Below, piece by piece: positions 7,590 through 16,695 of a DNA stretch of 64,000 nt (position 1 is its first letter; each line of letters starts with the position of its first letter). Origin of the DNA: Alphaproteobacteria bacterium (GTDB lineage: Bacteria > Pseudomonadota > Alphaproteobacteria > CALKHQ01); assembly GCA_041396705.1 (NCBI GenBank), contig JAWKYB010000003.1, positions 434,001-498,000 of the forward strand. The letters are read 5' to 3'. The translations under genes and the position numbers were made by a program. The notes beneath the pieces were generated by a model. The model had not been told where the DNA came from. It ran no database searches and was given only the letters and a program-made list of their open reading frames with translations.

Positions 7590-8633
7590 ATGATGATGGC
7601 GGCTGTACCGAAAGCGCGGACTGACGACGGGCTCGACCGGCAGGTGGCCGCTGCGGCCGCGTGCAGCGTCGAGTTCCCGCATGTCCTGGCCAACCACCTG
7701 CCGATGGTGCTGGTGGCGCTGCACAGGCTGGGCGCGAGCGAAGCACGGATGCGGCAGTTCGCCGAGCGCTACCGGGCGGCAAGCGGACTGGTGCCGGTGC
7801 CGGCGTCTGTGGCGCCGATCGGCGCCGCGGACTGGCGCGACCATCTCGGCGACCGCACCCGCGAGGCCGACTACCGCGCGTTCTTCCACCGGGAGGTGCG
7901 GCGCCTCGGCGGCCGGCGTGCGGTCGAGGCGTATCTGCCCGAGCTGGTGCCGGGCATCGCCGCCAGCGCGCTGCATGCGCTGATGCGGCTGGCCTATGCG
8001 ACGCTGCGCGACGACGCCGACGAGACCGCGATCGGGCTCGCCTATCTTTGCGGCAGCTACCTGCCGTTGCGCACCGCAGGCGGCCATGCGCCCGACACCG
8101 ACGACCCGGCGGCGGTGCTGCTGGCGATGCGCCCGGAGCCGGCCTTCGCCCATGTCGAGAGTGAGACCGACCTGCTCTGGCACTGGATGCGGGCGACGGC
8201 GCGGCTGCCGGCGTTCGAAGGCCTGGTCGACCGGCTGCGGATCGGTCACGACACGCTGGCGCGCGTCGCGGCGGTGTCGATCCGGCTGATGGCGGCGACC
8301 ATGACCTTCGAGGCGCTGCACGCGGTCACCGGGGCGCACTGGGTGAGGCTGCTGCGCGGCCTTGGCTGCGACGCGATGCTGCTGCGCTATTTCTGGCAGG
8401 CGATCGCGGCGGTCTATCCCAAGATCGGGATGCCGCTGCTGCCCGACGAGCCGGCCTTCGCGGCGATGCGGCGTGCGCCCTGTCCGGACTGGCCGGAGAT
8501 CGCCGCGGCGGCGTGCGCGTCCGACGACGAGCACGACGTCAGCTTCGCCTTCTCCGCACGCGAGGAGCAGGCGGTTTACGGCGACCGGCTGTACCAGGTG
8601 ACCGCGGCCCGGCGTGTCGGCCTGATCCCGTGA
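7590..8633 (+). CDS. Questin oxidase-like (DUF4243) family protein
   Basis: A 347-residue protein resembling the questin-oxidase-like family. The N-terminal LANHLPMVLVALHRLGAS and the repeated His-containing helices (ALHALMRLAYATL, HWVRLLRGLG) match the pattern of that family, which includes fungal Baeyer-Villiger-type enzymes with no obvious flavin motif. The bacterial function is unknown. The start is the first of three consecutive ATG codons (7590), eight bases after GGGGGAGG. Its TGA overlaps the GTG of the downstream amidohydrolase by three bases, so the two are translationally coupled. Confidence 0.66.
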   Translation: MMMAAVPKARTDDGLDRQVAAAAACSVEFPHVLANHLPMVLVALHRLGASEARMRQFAERYRAASGLVPVPASVAPIGAADWRDHLGDRTREADYRAFFHREVRRLGGRRAVEAYLPELVPGIAASALHALMRLAYATLRDDADETAIGLAYLCGSYLPLRTAGGHAPDTDDPAAVLLAMRPEPAFAHVESETDLLWHWMRATARLPAFEGLVDRLRIGHDTLARVAAVSIRLMAATMTFEALHAVTGAHWVRLLRGLGCDAMLLRYFWQAIAAVYPKIGMPLLPDEPAFAAMRRAPCPDWPEIAAAACASDDEHDVSFAFSAREEQAVYGDRLYQVTAARRVGLIP

Positions 8634-9835
8634 CGGACCCCGTGACGGCGGCCCTGGTCCTGCGCGATGCGCTGCTGCCCGACGGCCGCAGCGCCGACCT
8701 CCGCCTCGCCGAGGGCCGGATCGCGGCGATCGAGCCGGCCGGCGGGCCGCCGGCGCCCGGTGAGAACGCGATCGCGCTCGGCGGCCAGTTGCTGCTGCCC
8801 GGCTTCGTCGACGGCCACATCCACCTCGACAAGACCTTCGCCGGCCTGCCGTGGCGGCCGCATGTGGCCGGCGGCGGCGTGCCGGCCCGGGTGGCGGCCG
8901 AGAAGGCCGCGCTCGCCGGCCTGACGGTGCCGATCGCGGAGCGGGCGACGGCTTTGGTGCGCCAGGCCGCCGCGTTCGGCACCACCCGGATGCGCAGCCA
9001 CGTCGACATCGACACTGGCGTGGGCCTGGCGGGGCTGGAGGCGCTGCTGGACGTGCGCGCCCGCTGCGCCGATCTGATGGACATCCAGCTGGTCGCGTTC
9101 CCGCAGAGCGGCGTGCTGGCCGGTCCCGGCACCGCCGACCTGCTCGACCGGGCGGTCGCGGCCGGGGCGGAAGCGGTCGGCGGGCTCGATCCGGCCGGCT
9201 TCGACGGCGACATCGAGGGCCAGCTCGAGGTGGTGTTCGGCATCGCCGAGCGGCGCGGCGCGTGGGTCGACATCCACCTGCACGACCCGGGCGAGATGGG
9301 CGCCTTCGAGCTACGCCGGATCGCGGCGCGAACCCGCGCGCTCGGCCTGCAGGGCCGGGTCGCGGTCAGCCATGCCTATGCGCTGGGCGCCGTCGACGAC
9401 GCCACCTTCGGTGCCACGGCCGACGCGCTCGCCGCCGCCGGGGTCGCGATCATGACCAACGGCCCCGGCCCGGACCCGATCCCGCCGGTGAAGCGGCTGC
9501 GCGCGGCCGGGGTGACGGTGTTCGCCGGCTCCGACAACATCCGCGACAGCTGGTCGCCCTACGGCAGCGGCGACATGCTGGAGCGGGCCCGGCTGATCGG
9601 CTACCGCAACGGGCTCGCCACCGACGACGAGCTGGCGCTGGCGCTGGCGCTGGCCACCGATGCCGCCGCCGGCGTGCTCGGCGTCGACGGCTACGGCATC
9701 GCCGTCGGCGCACGCGCCGACCTGGTTGCCGTGTCGGCCTCCTGCGTCGCCGAGGCGGTGGCGACCTTCCCGCCGCGCTCGCTGGTCATCCGCGCCGGCC
9801 GCGTCGTTGCGCGCGGGGGCGCCACGGTCGCCTAG
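8630..9835 (+). CDS. Cytosine deaminase-like metal-dependent amidohydrolase
   Basis: A 401-residue TIM-barrel amidohydrolase close to the CodA group, which deaminates cytosine or related cyclic ureas and imines. Metal ligands are visible in order: GHIHLDKTFAG, SHVDIDTGVGL, DIHLHDPGEMG, SHAYALG and GSDNIRDSWSPYGSGDM. The start is the GTG at 8630, which overlaps the stop of the questin-oxidase-like gene in the string GTGA; a second GTG lies four codons on. The coupling implies a joint pathway, perhaps turnover of a heterocycle. The true substrate could be isocytosine, creatinine-like or a triazine analogue. Confidence 0.84.
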   Translation: MTDPVTAALVLRDALLPDGRSADLRLAEGRIAAIEPAGGPPAPGENAIALGGQLLLPGFVDGHIHLDKTFAGLPWRPHVAGGGVPARVAAEKAALAGLTVPIAERATALVRQAAAFGTTRMRSHVDIDTGVGLAGLEALLDVRARCADLMDIQLVAFPQSGVLAGPGTADLLDRAVAAGAEAVGGLDPAGFDGDIEGQLEVVFGIAERRGAWVDIHLHDPGEMGAFELRRIAARTRALGLQGRVAVSHAYALGAVDDATFGATADALAAAGVAIMTNGPGPDPIPPVKRLRAAGVTVFAGSDNIRDSWSPYGSGDMLERARLIGYRNGLATDDELALALALATDAAAGVLGVDGYGIAVGARADLVAVSASCVAEAVATFPPRSLVIRAGRVVARGGATVA

Positions 9836-10350
9836 ACTAGCGCCTTGCGCATCGCGCCGCGCGGCCAGCGGGCGAAGCCCCAGGCGGCCTCGTCGGCCTG
9901 GATCTGGCGCAGCTCCGGCCGGTCCGGGCCGGGCTCGAAGCGGACGAAGCCGAGCGATTCGTACAGCGGCGCGTTCCAGGACACCTCGAGATAGGTGGTC
10001 AGCGTGACCTCGTCGTAGCCGGCGCCGCGCGCCCAGGCCTCGGCGGCCGCGAACAGCGCGCGGCCGATGCCGCGGCCCTGGTGGCTGCGCCTGACCGAGA
10101 CCTCGACGATGTGGGCGCGGCCGTCGGCCGGCCAGGCCAGCAGGAAGCCGACCAGGGCGCCGTCGGCCGCGGCGACCAGCACGGTGCCTTCGCCGAAGGC
10201 GCGCGCATGCTCCTCCGGGTCGCGCAGCGGCCCGTCGGCGCAATAGTCGTAGCCGACGCTGCGATAGCGCTGCTGGGCGTCGCGCTCGATCGCCGGCAGC
10301 AGCGCCAGTTCGTCGGCGCGCGCCGGGCGGATGGCATGGGTCCCGGTCAT
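9832..10350 (-). CDS. GNAT family N-acetyltransferase
   Basis: A 172-residue acetyltransferase from the ATG at 10350. It reads IRPARADELALLPAIERDA at the N-terminus, VEVSVRRSHQGRGIGRALF as the acetyl-CoA loop, and WNAPLYESLGFVRF near the end, a textbook GNAT order. An alternative start at 10398 overlaps the upstream permease stop (TGATG) and would add 16 residues with no GNAT similarity; coupling makes it possible. Its last bases overlap the end of the convergent deaminase gene by four. Substrate unknown. Confidence 0.8.
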   Translation of the reverse strand: MTGTHAIRPARADELALLPAIERDAQQRYRSVGYDYCADGPLRDPEEHARAFGEGTVLVAAADGALVGFLLAWPADGRAHIVEVSVRRSHQGRGIGRALFAAAEAWARGAGYDEVTLTTYLEVSWNAPLYESLGFVRFEPGPDRPELRQIQADEAAWGFARWPRGAMRKALV

Positions 10351-10397
10351 CGCCCGAGCCTTTTCGGCCACAGCGGCGCCGGACGCAAGGGCCGCCA

Positions 10398-11222
10398 TCA
10401 GTGGAAGCCGCGGGTCAGGCCCTGGACGAAGTAGCGGTTGAGAACAAGGGCGAGTGCGACGATCGGCAGGGTGGAGAAATGGGCGAGCGCGCCCATGGTG
10501 CCCCAGGTGATCTCCTTGGTGCCGTAGGCGGTGAGCAGCGCGACCGACAGGGTCTTGGTGTCGGCGGTGGTCAGGAAGGCCGGGAACAGGAAGCTGTTCC
10601 ACGACAGCATGAAGCACAGCAGCGCGCTGGCGACGATGCCGGGCACCACCATCGGCACCGCGATGCGCCAGAAGGCGCCGAACTGGGTGGCGCCGTCGGC
10701 CATCGCCGCCTGCTCGATCTCCGGCGGCACGCTGCGGAACCAGGAGAACATCATCCAGACCACGAAGGCGGTGTTCAGGGTGGTGTCGAGCAGGATGACG
10801 GCGCCGTAGCTGCCGAGCAGCCCGAGGTCGCGCATCAGCAGGTAGAACGGGATCAGCGTCGCCACCGGCGGCACCATGCGCACGGCGAGGAAGAAATAGG
10901 CCAGCCCGGCGGCCCAGCGCACCCGCGCCCGCGCCAGCGCATAGCCGCAGGGCACGCCCAGTACCAGCGACAACAGCGTGGTGCCGCCGCTGATGATCAC
11001 GCTGTTCTGCAGCAGCTGCGGCACGTCGAAGAAGGCGAAGATCGTGCGGAAGTTGTCCCAGGTCGGCGTGAACGCCAGCGACGGCGGGAACGAGAAGATG
11101 TCGCGCGCCGGTTTCCAGGCGGTGGAGAACAGCCAGGCCACCGGCGCCAGGAACAGCGCCAGCGCCAACGCCACGGCGGTGCGCTGGGCGGCGACCACGC
11201 GCGGCGGCTGGGCGCGCCCCAT
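10398..11222 (-). CDS. Carbohydrate ABC transporter permease (MalG type)
   Basis: Inner-membrane permease of a CUT1-type importer, 274 residues and about six membrane segments. The EAA loop that docks the ATPase reads EQAAMADGATQFGAFWRIAVP. The C-terminus ends in NRYFVQGLTRGFH, the usual MalG-type ending. Its ATG overlaps the TGA of the partner permease by one base (TGATG). It is the last transporter gene of a three-gene operon. Confidence 0.9.
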   Translation of the reverse strand: MGRAQPPRVVAAQRTAVALALALFLAPVAWLFSTAWKPARDIFSFPPSLAFTPTWDNFRTIFAFFDVPQLLQNSVIISGGTTLLSLVLGVPCGYALARARVRWAAGLAYFFLAVRMVPPVATLIPFYLLMRDLGLLGSYGAVILLDTTLNTAFVVWMMFSWFRSVPPEIEQAAMADGATQFGAFWRIAVPMVVPGIVASALLCFMLSWNSFLFPAFLTTADTKTLSVALLTAYGTKEITWGTMGALAHFSTLPIVALALVLNRYFVQGLTRGFH

Positions 11223-12169
11223 CAGCCGTTCATCCGCCGGTCGGCGCGGCGGATCACCAGCACGAAGCCGGCGGCGATCACGCCGATGCAGACCAGCATC
11301 AGGTTGGACAGCCCGGAGGCATAGCCGACGTCGAAGAACTCCAGCCCCTGCTTGACCGCATGGAACATCATCATGTTGGTGGCGTCGTCGGGGCCGCCCT
11401 TGGTGGTGACGAACACGCTGTCGAAGATGCGGAACGCATCCATGGTGCGCAGGACCAGCGCCAGGAAGATCGCCGGCAGCAGCATCGGCAGGATGACCAG
11501 CCGCAGCTTCTGCCAACCGCTGGCACCGGCCACCTCCGCCGCCTCGATCGCCTCGTCGGGCAGCGACTTCAGCCCGGCCAGCAGAATCAGCGTCACCAGC
11601 GGCGTCCACTGCCAGACGTCGATGAACACCAGCGCCCCCATCGCGCTGGCCGGATAGCCGAAGAAGCCGCGCTCGCCGCTGAGACCCCATTCGGCGGCGT
11701 AGTAGCCGATCAGGCCGAAATCGGCGGCCAGCAGCGCGCGGAACACCAGCCCGACCACCAGCGGGGTCAGCGCCACCGGCACCAGCATCAGTGCCAGGGC
11801 CACCCGGTTGAACCGGCTGTCGCGCCACAGCAGCAGCGCCAGCCCCAGCGCCAGCACGAACTCCACCGTCACCGCGCAGACGGTGAAGATCGCAGTGTTG
11901 GCCAGCGCCTGCAGCGTGACCGGGTCGCCCAGCATCTCGAGGTAGTTGTCGATGCCGACGAACTCGCGCCGGGCCGGCCGCCGCAGGTTGTAGTCGAACA
12001 GGCTGAGCCAGAAGCCCTGCGCCAGCGGCCCGCCGGCGACCACCAGCACATAGGCCAGCGAGGGCAGCCCCAGCGCCAGCAGGAACAGCCGCCGACGCTG
12101 GCCGAAGCTGATGGGCCGGGCGCCCGCCCTGGGCCGACGGGCGGCCGTGGACGACGCGACGGCGGTCAT
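11222..12169 (-). CDS. Carbohydrate ABC transporter permease (MalF type)
   Basis: Inner-membrane permease, 315 residues, with a basic cytoplasmic N-terminus followed by six predicted membrane segments. The EAA loop is DEAIEAAEVAGASGWQKLRL, and the C-terminus ends in IAAGFVLVIRRADRRMNG. It lies 22 bases downstream of the solute-binding protein gene and is coupled to the MalG-type permease. Together they would form the membrane channel of a sugar or polyol importer. Confidence 0.9.
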   Translation of the reverse strand: MTAVASSTAARRPRAGARPISFGQRRRLFLLALGLPSLAYVLVVAGGPLAQGFWLSLFDYNLRRPARREFVGIDNYLEMLGDPVTLQALANTAIFTVCAVTVEFVLALGLALLLWRDSRFNRVALALMLVPVALTPLVVGLVFRALLAADFGLIGYYAAEWGLSGERGFFGYPASAMGALVFIDVWQWTPLVTLILLAGLKSLPDEAIEAAEVAGASGWQKLRLVILPMLLPAIFLALVLRTMDAFRIFDSVFVTTKGGPDDATNMMMFHAVKQGLEFFDVGYASGLSNLMLVCIGVIAAGFVLVIRRADRRMNG

Positions 12170-12191
12170 CGCGCCGCCCGATCCGCCGGGG

Positions 12192-13469
12192 TCAGAACAG
12201 CCCCATCGCCTGGTCCTGGGCCTCGTCGAGCGCCGCCTGCGGGTCCTCGCCGCCGGCCAGCACCGCGTTGACAGCGGAACCCAGGATGTCCTGGATCTCC
12301 GGATATTCCGGGATGCGCGGCCGGAAGTCGCCGTCGCCGTTGACGAAGCACTGGTCGATCACCGGCAGGAACGGGTATTTCGCCTGCAGTTCCGGATCGG
12401 CGGTGGTGCTGGCGCGGATGTAGCCGCCGCCGCCGAGCAGCGACATCTCCTTCTGGATCGCCGGGCTGGTGATCCACTTGATGAATTCCCAGGCGGCCGC
12501 CTGCTCGGTGTCGTCGATATCGGCATTGATGGCCAGCCCCCAGCCGCCGACGCCGCAGCGCGGCGGCAGGCCTTCGCCGGTCGGTGCGAACACCACCCGG
12601 TTCAGCCCGACCACCTTCGACATGTCCGGGTTGTCGTAGCCGGCGGCACCGACCGACCAGGTCTGCATGTTGGCGACCAGGCCCTGGCGGAACGATTCCT
12701 CGCGGCCGCCCCAGTCGTAGTCCACCGCCCCGGGCGGTGCCGCTTCGTCGAACAGCTGCTTGTAGACGGCAAGGCTGGCCACGTTCGCGGGCGCGTTGAT
12801 CGCCGGCAGGCCGTCCGCGCCCATGATCGAGCCGCCCATCTGCGAATTGTACTGCATCCAGTCCTGCGCCACAGCCGGGCCGCGCTGGCCGTTGGCCACC
12901 CAGCCATACTGGTTGGCGTCGCGGTCGGTCAGTGCCTTCGCCGCCGCCACCAGCTCCTCCATCGTCGACGGCGGCTGCAGCCCGGCCTTGTCGTACAGGT
13001 CGGTGCGGTAGGCCAGCACGTTGGCATAGCCGGAGAAGGGGAAGGCGACCTGCGCGCCCTGGTAGTTGCCGAGCGCGGTCATGATCACCGGATAGATGTC
13101 GTCGAGGCCGATCTCGGCGGCGTCGCGCGCCATCCAGTCGTTCAGCACGACGCTGTGCCCGGCCTCGGCGAACTGCCCGGCCCAGACGTTGTCCATGGTG
13201 ACGATGTGATAGCCGCCGGTGTCGCCGATGAAGTCGGCGGTGACCTTGGTCAGCAGCTCGGGATAGCTGAGGATGTCGACCTTGACCGTGATCCCGGTCT
13301 CGGCGCCGAACCGTTCGGCGAGCGTGACCAGCGGCCCGGAGAACGGATCGTTCATCGAGGCCAGGTTCAGGGTGACGCCGTCATAGGGCCGGTCCTGGGC
13401 GGCCGCCGCCGCCCACGCCAGGCAAGTCGCCGCAAACACCGATGCGGCCGATCCGAATCGCCGTGCCAT
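12192..13469 (-). CDS. Extracellular solute-binding protein, family 1
   Basis: Periplasmic binding protein of 425 residues with signal peptide MARRFGSAASVFAATCLA through AAAAAQ. The mature part has the family-1 layout: LNLASMNDPFSGPLVTLAERF, the PFSGYANVLAYRTDLYDKAGL hinge region, and a WEFIKWITSPAIQKEM helix near the end. It would deliver a sugar or related solute to the two permeases downstream. No ATP-binding subunit is encoded in the operon, upstream of it or after it, so the system must borrow an ATPase from elsewhere. The ligand is unknown. No convincing promoter is seen in 13470-13601. Confidence 0.88.
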   Translation of the reverse strand: MARRFGSAASVFAATCLAWAAAAAQDRPYDGVTLNLASMNDPFSGPLVTLAERFGAETGITVKVDILSYPELLTKVTADFIGDTGGYHIVTMDNVWAGQFAEAGHSVVLNDWMARDAAEIGLDDIYPVIMTALGNYQGAQVAFPFSGYANVLAYRTDLYDKAGLQPPSTMEELVAAAKALTDRDANQYGWVANGQRGPAVAQDWMQYNSQMGGSIMGADGLPAINAPANVASLAVYKQLFDEAAPPGAVDYDWGGREESFRQGLVANMQTWSVGAAGYDNPDMSKVVGLNRVVFAPTGEGLPPRCGVGGWGLAINADIDDTEQAAAWEFIKWITSPAIQKEMSLLGGGGYIRASTTADPELQAKYPFLPVIDQCFVNGDGDFRPRIPEYPEIQDILGSAVNAVLAGGEDPQAALDEAQDQAMGLF

Positions 13470-13601
13470 CGCTGAGGTTCCCCTTCATGTCGGCTGCGCC
13501 GCGCGCAACGACGACGGGCGACCCCCGCCGCCGCCGGCGACTCTATACCAACGCCCTGGCGCTGCAAGGTGCGCGCCAGCGGCACGGGGCGGGGCGGCCG
13601 G

Positions 13602-13787
13602 TCAGCAGCGCAGGCAGTGCACCTGGCCGAAGATCGCGTCGCGGTCGCCTGCGGCGATGGCATAGTCGATCAGCACGCGCAGCGCCTTGCCGGCGTCGGG
13701 CAGGTCGTGGGCCGCCGCCATCGCCTCCAGGAATGCCATCTGGTCGTCGACCAGGTCGAAGCTGTGGGCGCTCTTGTCTCCGGCCAT
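13602..13787 (-). CDS. Small conserved-looking hypothetical protein
   Basis: A 61-residue acidic protein with FDLVDDQMAFLEAMAAAHDLP, a helical ALRVLIDYAIAAGDRDAIF segment and a C-terminal CLRC pair that could bind metal or form a disulfide. The compact helical layout resembles small ribbon-helix-helix-like or antitoxin-like proteins, but I cannot place it. AGGGG seven bases before the ATG at 13787 and good codon usage support expression. It stands alone, upstream of the SBP gene on the same strand and divergent from an epimerase gene. Confidence 0.6.
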   Translation of the reverse strand: MAGDKSAHSFDLVDDQMAFLEAMAAAHDLPDAGKALRVLIDYAIAAGDRDAIFGQVHCLRC

Positions 13788-13950
13788 CGTGTTCCCCTCC
13801 GTTTGCCAGGCTCACGCGCTTGTGTAGCGCAAGTCCGCGCCGGCCAGAAAGCGCGGTCGCTCGCAGCCGCTTGCGCCGCGCCGCGAGAATGGCGACAGTG
13901 GCCGGCGATATTCATCATACAAATGTCATCGCTCCGGGGGAGGAACGAAC

Positions 13951-14937
13951 ATGCCAGACGATCGGCTGATACTGGTCACCGGCGCGACCGGCAAGGTCGG
14001 GCGCCACTTCATCGGCAGGCTGCTGGCCGACCCCGACGGCGGCCGCGTGCGCGCGCTGTGCCACAACCGCGTGTTGGACGAGAGCGCCCGGTTGGAGGTG
14101 GTGCGCGGGTCGATCGCCGACCGCGAGGTCGCCCGGCGCGCCATGACCGGGGTCAGCCATGTGGTGCATCTCGCCACCTGCAAGGAAACGCCCGAGGACG
14201 TCATGGACGTGACCGTCCGCGGCCTGTTCTGGCTGCTGGAGGAAGCGCGGACCGCGCCGTCGTTCAGTCGCTTCCTGCTGATCGGCGGCGACGCCGGCAT
14301 CGGCCACTTCTTCTATCGCCGCGAGGCGCCGGTGACCGAGGACGGGCCGTTCATGGCCTATCCCGGCTGCTATGCCCTGTCGAAGGTGCTGGAGGAGGTG
14401 ATGCTGGAGCAGTTCGGCATCCAGTACGACCTCGACCACTGCTGCCTGAGGGCGCCGTGGATCATGGAGAAGGACGACCTGCGCTTCGCGCACAGCTTCG
14501 GCGCCGACCAGTTCGGCGGGCCGCTGTACCGCGAGATGGTGCCGGCCGACGAGGCGGCGCGCCATGCCGCGGCCGGCGCGGTGCCGATCCTGCTCGATGC
14601 CGACGGCGCGCCGCTGAAGCGCAACTTCGTCCATGTCGACGACCTCGCCTCCGCCATCCTGGTCGCGCTCGACCACCCCGCGGCGCGCCGGCAGACCTTC
14701 CACGTCTGCATGGACGAGCCGCTCGATTATGGCGCCATGGCCGCCTATCTGGCGGAAAGCCGCGGCGTGCCGTCGGTCCCGGTCGCCTCGCCCTTCCACA
14801 GCGTCTGGCTCGACAACGCCAAGGCCCGGCTCAGGCTCGGCTGGCGCCCGGCCTACGACCTGAAACGGATGGTCGATTCGGCCTGGGACCATGTGCGCGC
14901 CGCCGGCGACCCGCGCCGGGTGTGGTATCCCGGCTGA
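13951..14937 (+). CDS. NAD-dependent epimerase/dehydratase (extended SDR)
   Basis: A 328-residue SDR protein. The Rossmann motif is ILVTGATGKVGRHFIGRLL, Asp/Asn dinucleotide contacts follow, and the active-site Tyr-x-x-x-Lys is in CYALSKVLEEVMLEQFG. The C-terminal half has NFVHVDDLASAILVAL as in sugar-nucleotide epimerases. The start has a strong GGGGGAGGAAC ribosome-binding site. It sits between a small hypothetical gene and a sensor kinase without an obvious operon partner. Substrate unknown; a hexose or nucleotide-sugar is likely. Confidence 0.85.
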   Translation: MPDDRLILVTGATGKVGRHFIGRLLADPDGGRVRALCHNRVLDESARLEVVRGSIADREVARRAMTGVSHVVHLATCKETPEDVMDVTVRGLFWLLEEARTAPSFSRFLLIGGDAGIGHFFYRREAPVTEDGPFMAYPGCYALSKVLEEVMLEQFGIQYDLDHCCLRAPWIMEKDDLRFAHSFGADQFGGPLYREMVPADEAARHAAAGAVPILLDADGAPLKRNFVHVDDLASAILVALDHPAARRQTFHVCMDEPLDYGAMAAYLAESRGVPSVPVASPFHSVWLDNAKARLRLGWRPAYDLKRMVDSAWDHVRAAGDPRRVWYPG

Positions 14938-15119
14938 CCGGCGGCGATTCCGCCGGCCATACTGTCACATGCGAGTGTGCGGTCCGCAGCGGCCGGGCTA
15001 GAATGCCCTCCGAAGTGGGGGATTAACCGGATTTTTCGACCGGCGGGCGACGCTGGGCGCTCCGGCCGTGCCGTGTTGCGGGCCAGCGGCCGGGCGAGCC
15101 GGCGGGGACTGAGCCCAGC

Positions 15120-16271
15120 ATGAAGATCGATGCAGATGACGCGCTGACCGTGGTCGAGGCGCTGGACGCGACGTCCGACGCCGTCGTCATCTACGACGCC
15201 GACGGCCGGCTGGTCGCATGCAACGCGAACTTCAAGGCGCTCTACGGCTATTCCGACGACGAGGCGCGGCCCGGCGTGCATTTCCGCGACCTGGGCGCGC
15301 TGGATGTGGGGCGCGGCAACGTCGTCGTCGGCGACGAGCGCGGCGGCGCCGACTACCTCGAGCGCAAGGCGGAATACCGGCGCCGGCTGGAAGGCTCATT
15401 CGTGGTCCGGCTGGCCGACGGCCGCTGGATCAGGACCACCGACCGCCGCACCAGGGCCGGCGGCTTCGTCAGCATCCAGACCGACATCACCGAGCTGAAG
15501 TCCACCGAACGGGCGCTGCGCGTCGCGAAGGAGGCGGCGGAGGCAGCAAGCCGCACCAAGACCGAGTTCCTCGCCAGCATGAGCCACGAGCTGCGTACGC
15601 CGCTGAACGCGATCATCGGTTTCGCGTCGGTGCTGGAGCAGGAGCTGTACGGCCGGCACGCGACGCCGAAGTACAGGGAATACGCCCACGATATCGTCGC
15701 GGCCGGCCAGCACCTGATGCAGCTGATCGACGACATCCTCGACGTCGCCAAGATCGAGAACAGCACGATCAAGCTGGCGGAGGAGGCGATCGACCTCGCC
15801 GAACTCAACGCTTGGTGCACGCACCTGTTCGACGACCTGACCCTGCGCTCCGGCATCGTTCTCACCGCAACCCTGCCGGCCGGCGCCGTCGCGCTGAACG
15901 GCGACGCGCAGCGCGTGCGTCAGATCGTCGTGAACCTGGTCTCGAACGCCATCCGCTTCACGCCGCCCGGCGGCACGGTGGCGATCTCCTGGACGGTGGA
16001 GGACGGCGGCATCGTACTGACGGTGACCGACACCGGCAGCGGCATCGATCCCGCCTTCCTGCCGCATGTGTTCGAGCCGTTCCGCCAGGGCGAGCCGCGG
16101 GCCGGCACGCGCAACGAGGGCACCGGCCTTGGCCTGGCTCTGGTCAAGCGCTTCGCCGAACTGCATGGCGGCGGGGTGACGCTGGACAGCGCACCCGGCC
16201 GCGGCACCACCGTGCGCGTCCGGTTCCCGCCCGAACGCACGCTGCGGCAGGCGCGGCGGGCGCGGGCCTGA
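15120..16271 (+). CDS. Soluble PAS-domain sensor histidine kinase
   Basis: Cytoplasmic kinase of 383 residues with no membrane segment. A PAS domain (about 10-125) begins ALDATSDAVVIYDADGR. A HisKA dimerisation domain follows with His156 in SMSHELRTPLNAIIGF. The HATPase domain shows NLVSNAIRFTPPGG (N box), DTGSGIDPAFLPHVFEPF and GTGLGLALVKRFAELHGG. No response regulator gene is adjacent, so it is an orphan kinase of the large PAS-HisKA group common in alphaproteobacteria. The signal is unknown. The 182-base gap before it (14938-15119) contains no visible gene. Confidence 0.9.
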   Translation: MKIDADDALTVVEALDATSDAVVIYDADGRLVACNANFKALYGYSDDEARPGVHFRDLGALDVGRGNVVVGDERGGADYLERKAEYRRRLEGSFVVRLADGRWIRTTDRRTRAGGFVSIQTDITELKSTERALRVAKEAAEAASRTKTEFLASMSHELRTPLNAIIGFASVLEQELYGRHATPKYREYAHDIVAAGQHLMQLIDDILDVAKIENSTIKLAEEAIDLAELNAWCTHLFDDLTLRSGIVLTATLPAGAVALNGDAQRVRQIVVNLVSNAIRFTPPGGTVAISWTVEDGGIVLTVTDTGSGIDPAFLPHVFEPFRQGEPRAGTRNEGTGLGLALVKRFAELHGGGVTLDSAPGRGTTVRVRFPPERTLRQARRARA

Positions 16272-16311
16272 ACGGACGGCGGCCCCGGCGCGTACGCCGG
16301 CGGGCCGAGGG

Positions 16312-16488
16312 TCAGCTGTTGTCTTCGATCGGCGCGTCGGGCCCGTTCTTCTTGATCGAGGCGATCGCGTTCTGCGCCGACGACTTGCTGGAATAGCCCT
16401 CGGTCGCGAACATCACTTCGTTGTTGTACTTGAAGCGGACGCGGAACTCGCCCTTCTTGTCCTTGTATATCTCGAACTTGTGGGCCAT
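16312..16488 (-). CDS. YegP/DUF1508 family small protein
   Basis: A 58-residue protein beginning MAHKFEIYKDKKGEFRVRFK and continuing YNNEVMFATEGYSSKSSAQN, the single YegP (DUF1508) repeat with Tyr/Phe and Ser-rich turns. Two-repeat relatives exist in E. coli; here one repeat is present. The start at 16488 follows GGAGG with a typical spacing. It is convergent with the PAS kinase gene and lies downstream of rpoH on the same strand. The function is not known beyond a small basic cytosolic protein. Confidence 0.85.
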   Translation of the reverse strand: MAHKFEIYKDKKGEFRVRFKYNNEVMFATEGYSSKSSAQNAIASIKKNGPDAPIEDNS

Positions 16489-16695
16489 GGGGAACCTCCC
16501 TTGCTGGTCGTCGCGTCGACGCCGGGACGCGTTCGGCGCACCCTCGGGCGAGGGGCATGGCTGGCGGCGCCGCGGCGGGGCTGGACATTGCGCCGCACCC
16601 TGTATCCCCCGGTCCGGCGACGACGGCAAGAGCTAATGGCACGCGCAGCGGCGCCCCGCCGCGGCATCGCCGCGCCGGGGCCGGTCCGGCTTCGC

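Noticed and set aside
13470..13601. A possible small plus-strand gene between the ABC and small-protein genes
   Set aside because: Arg-rich shadow frame without a start site or homology-like pattern.
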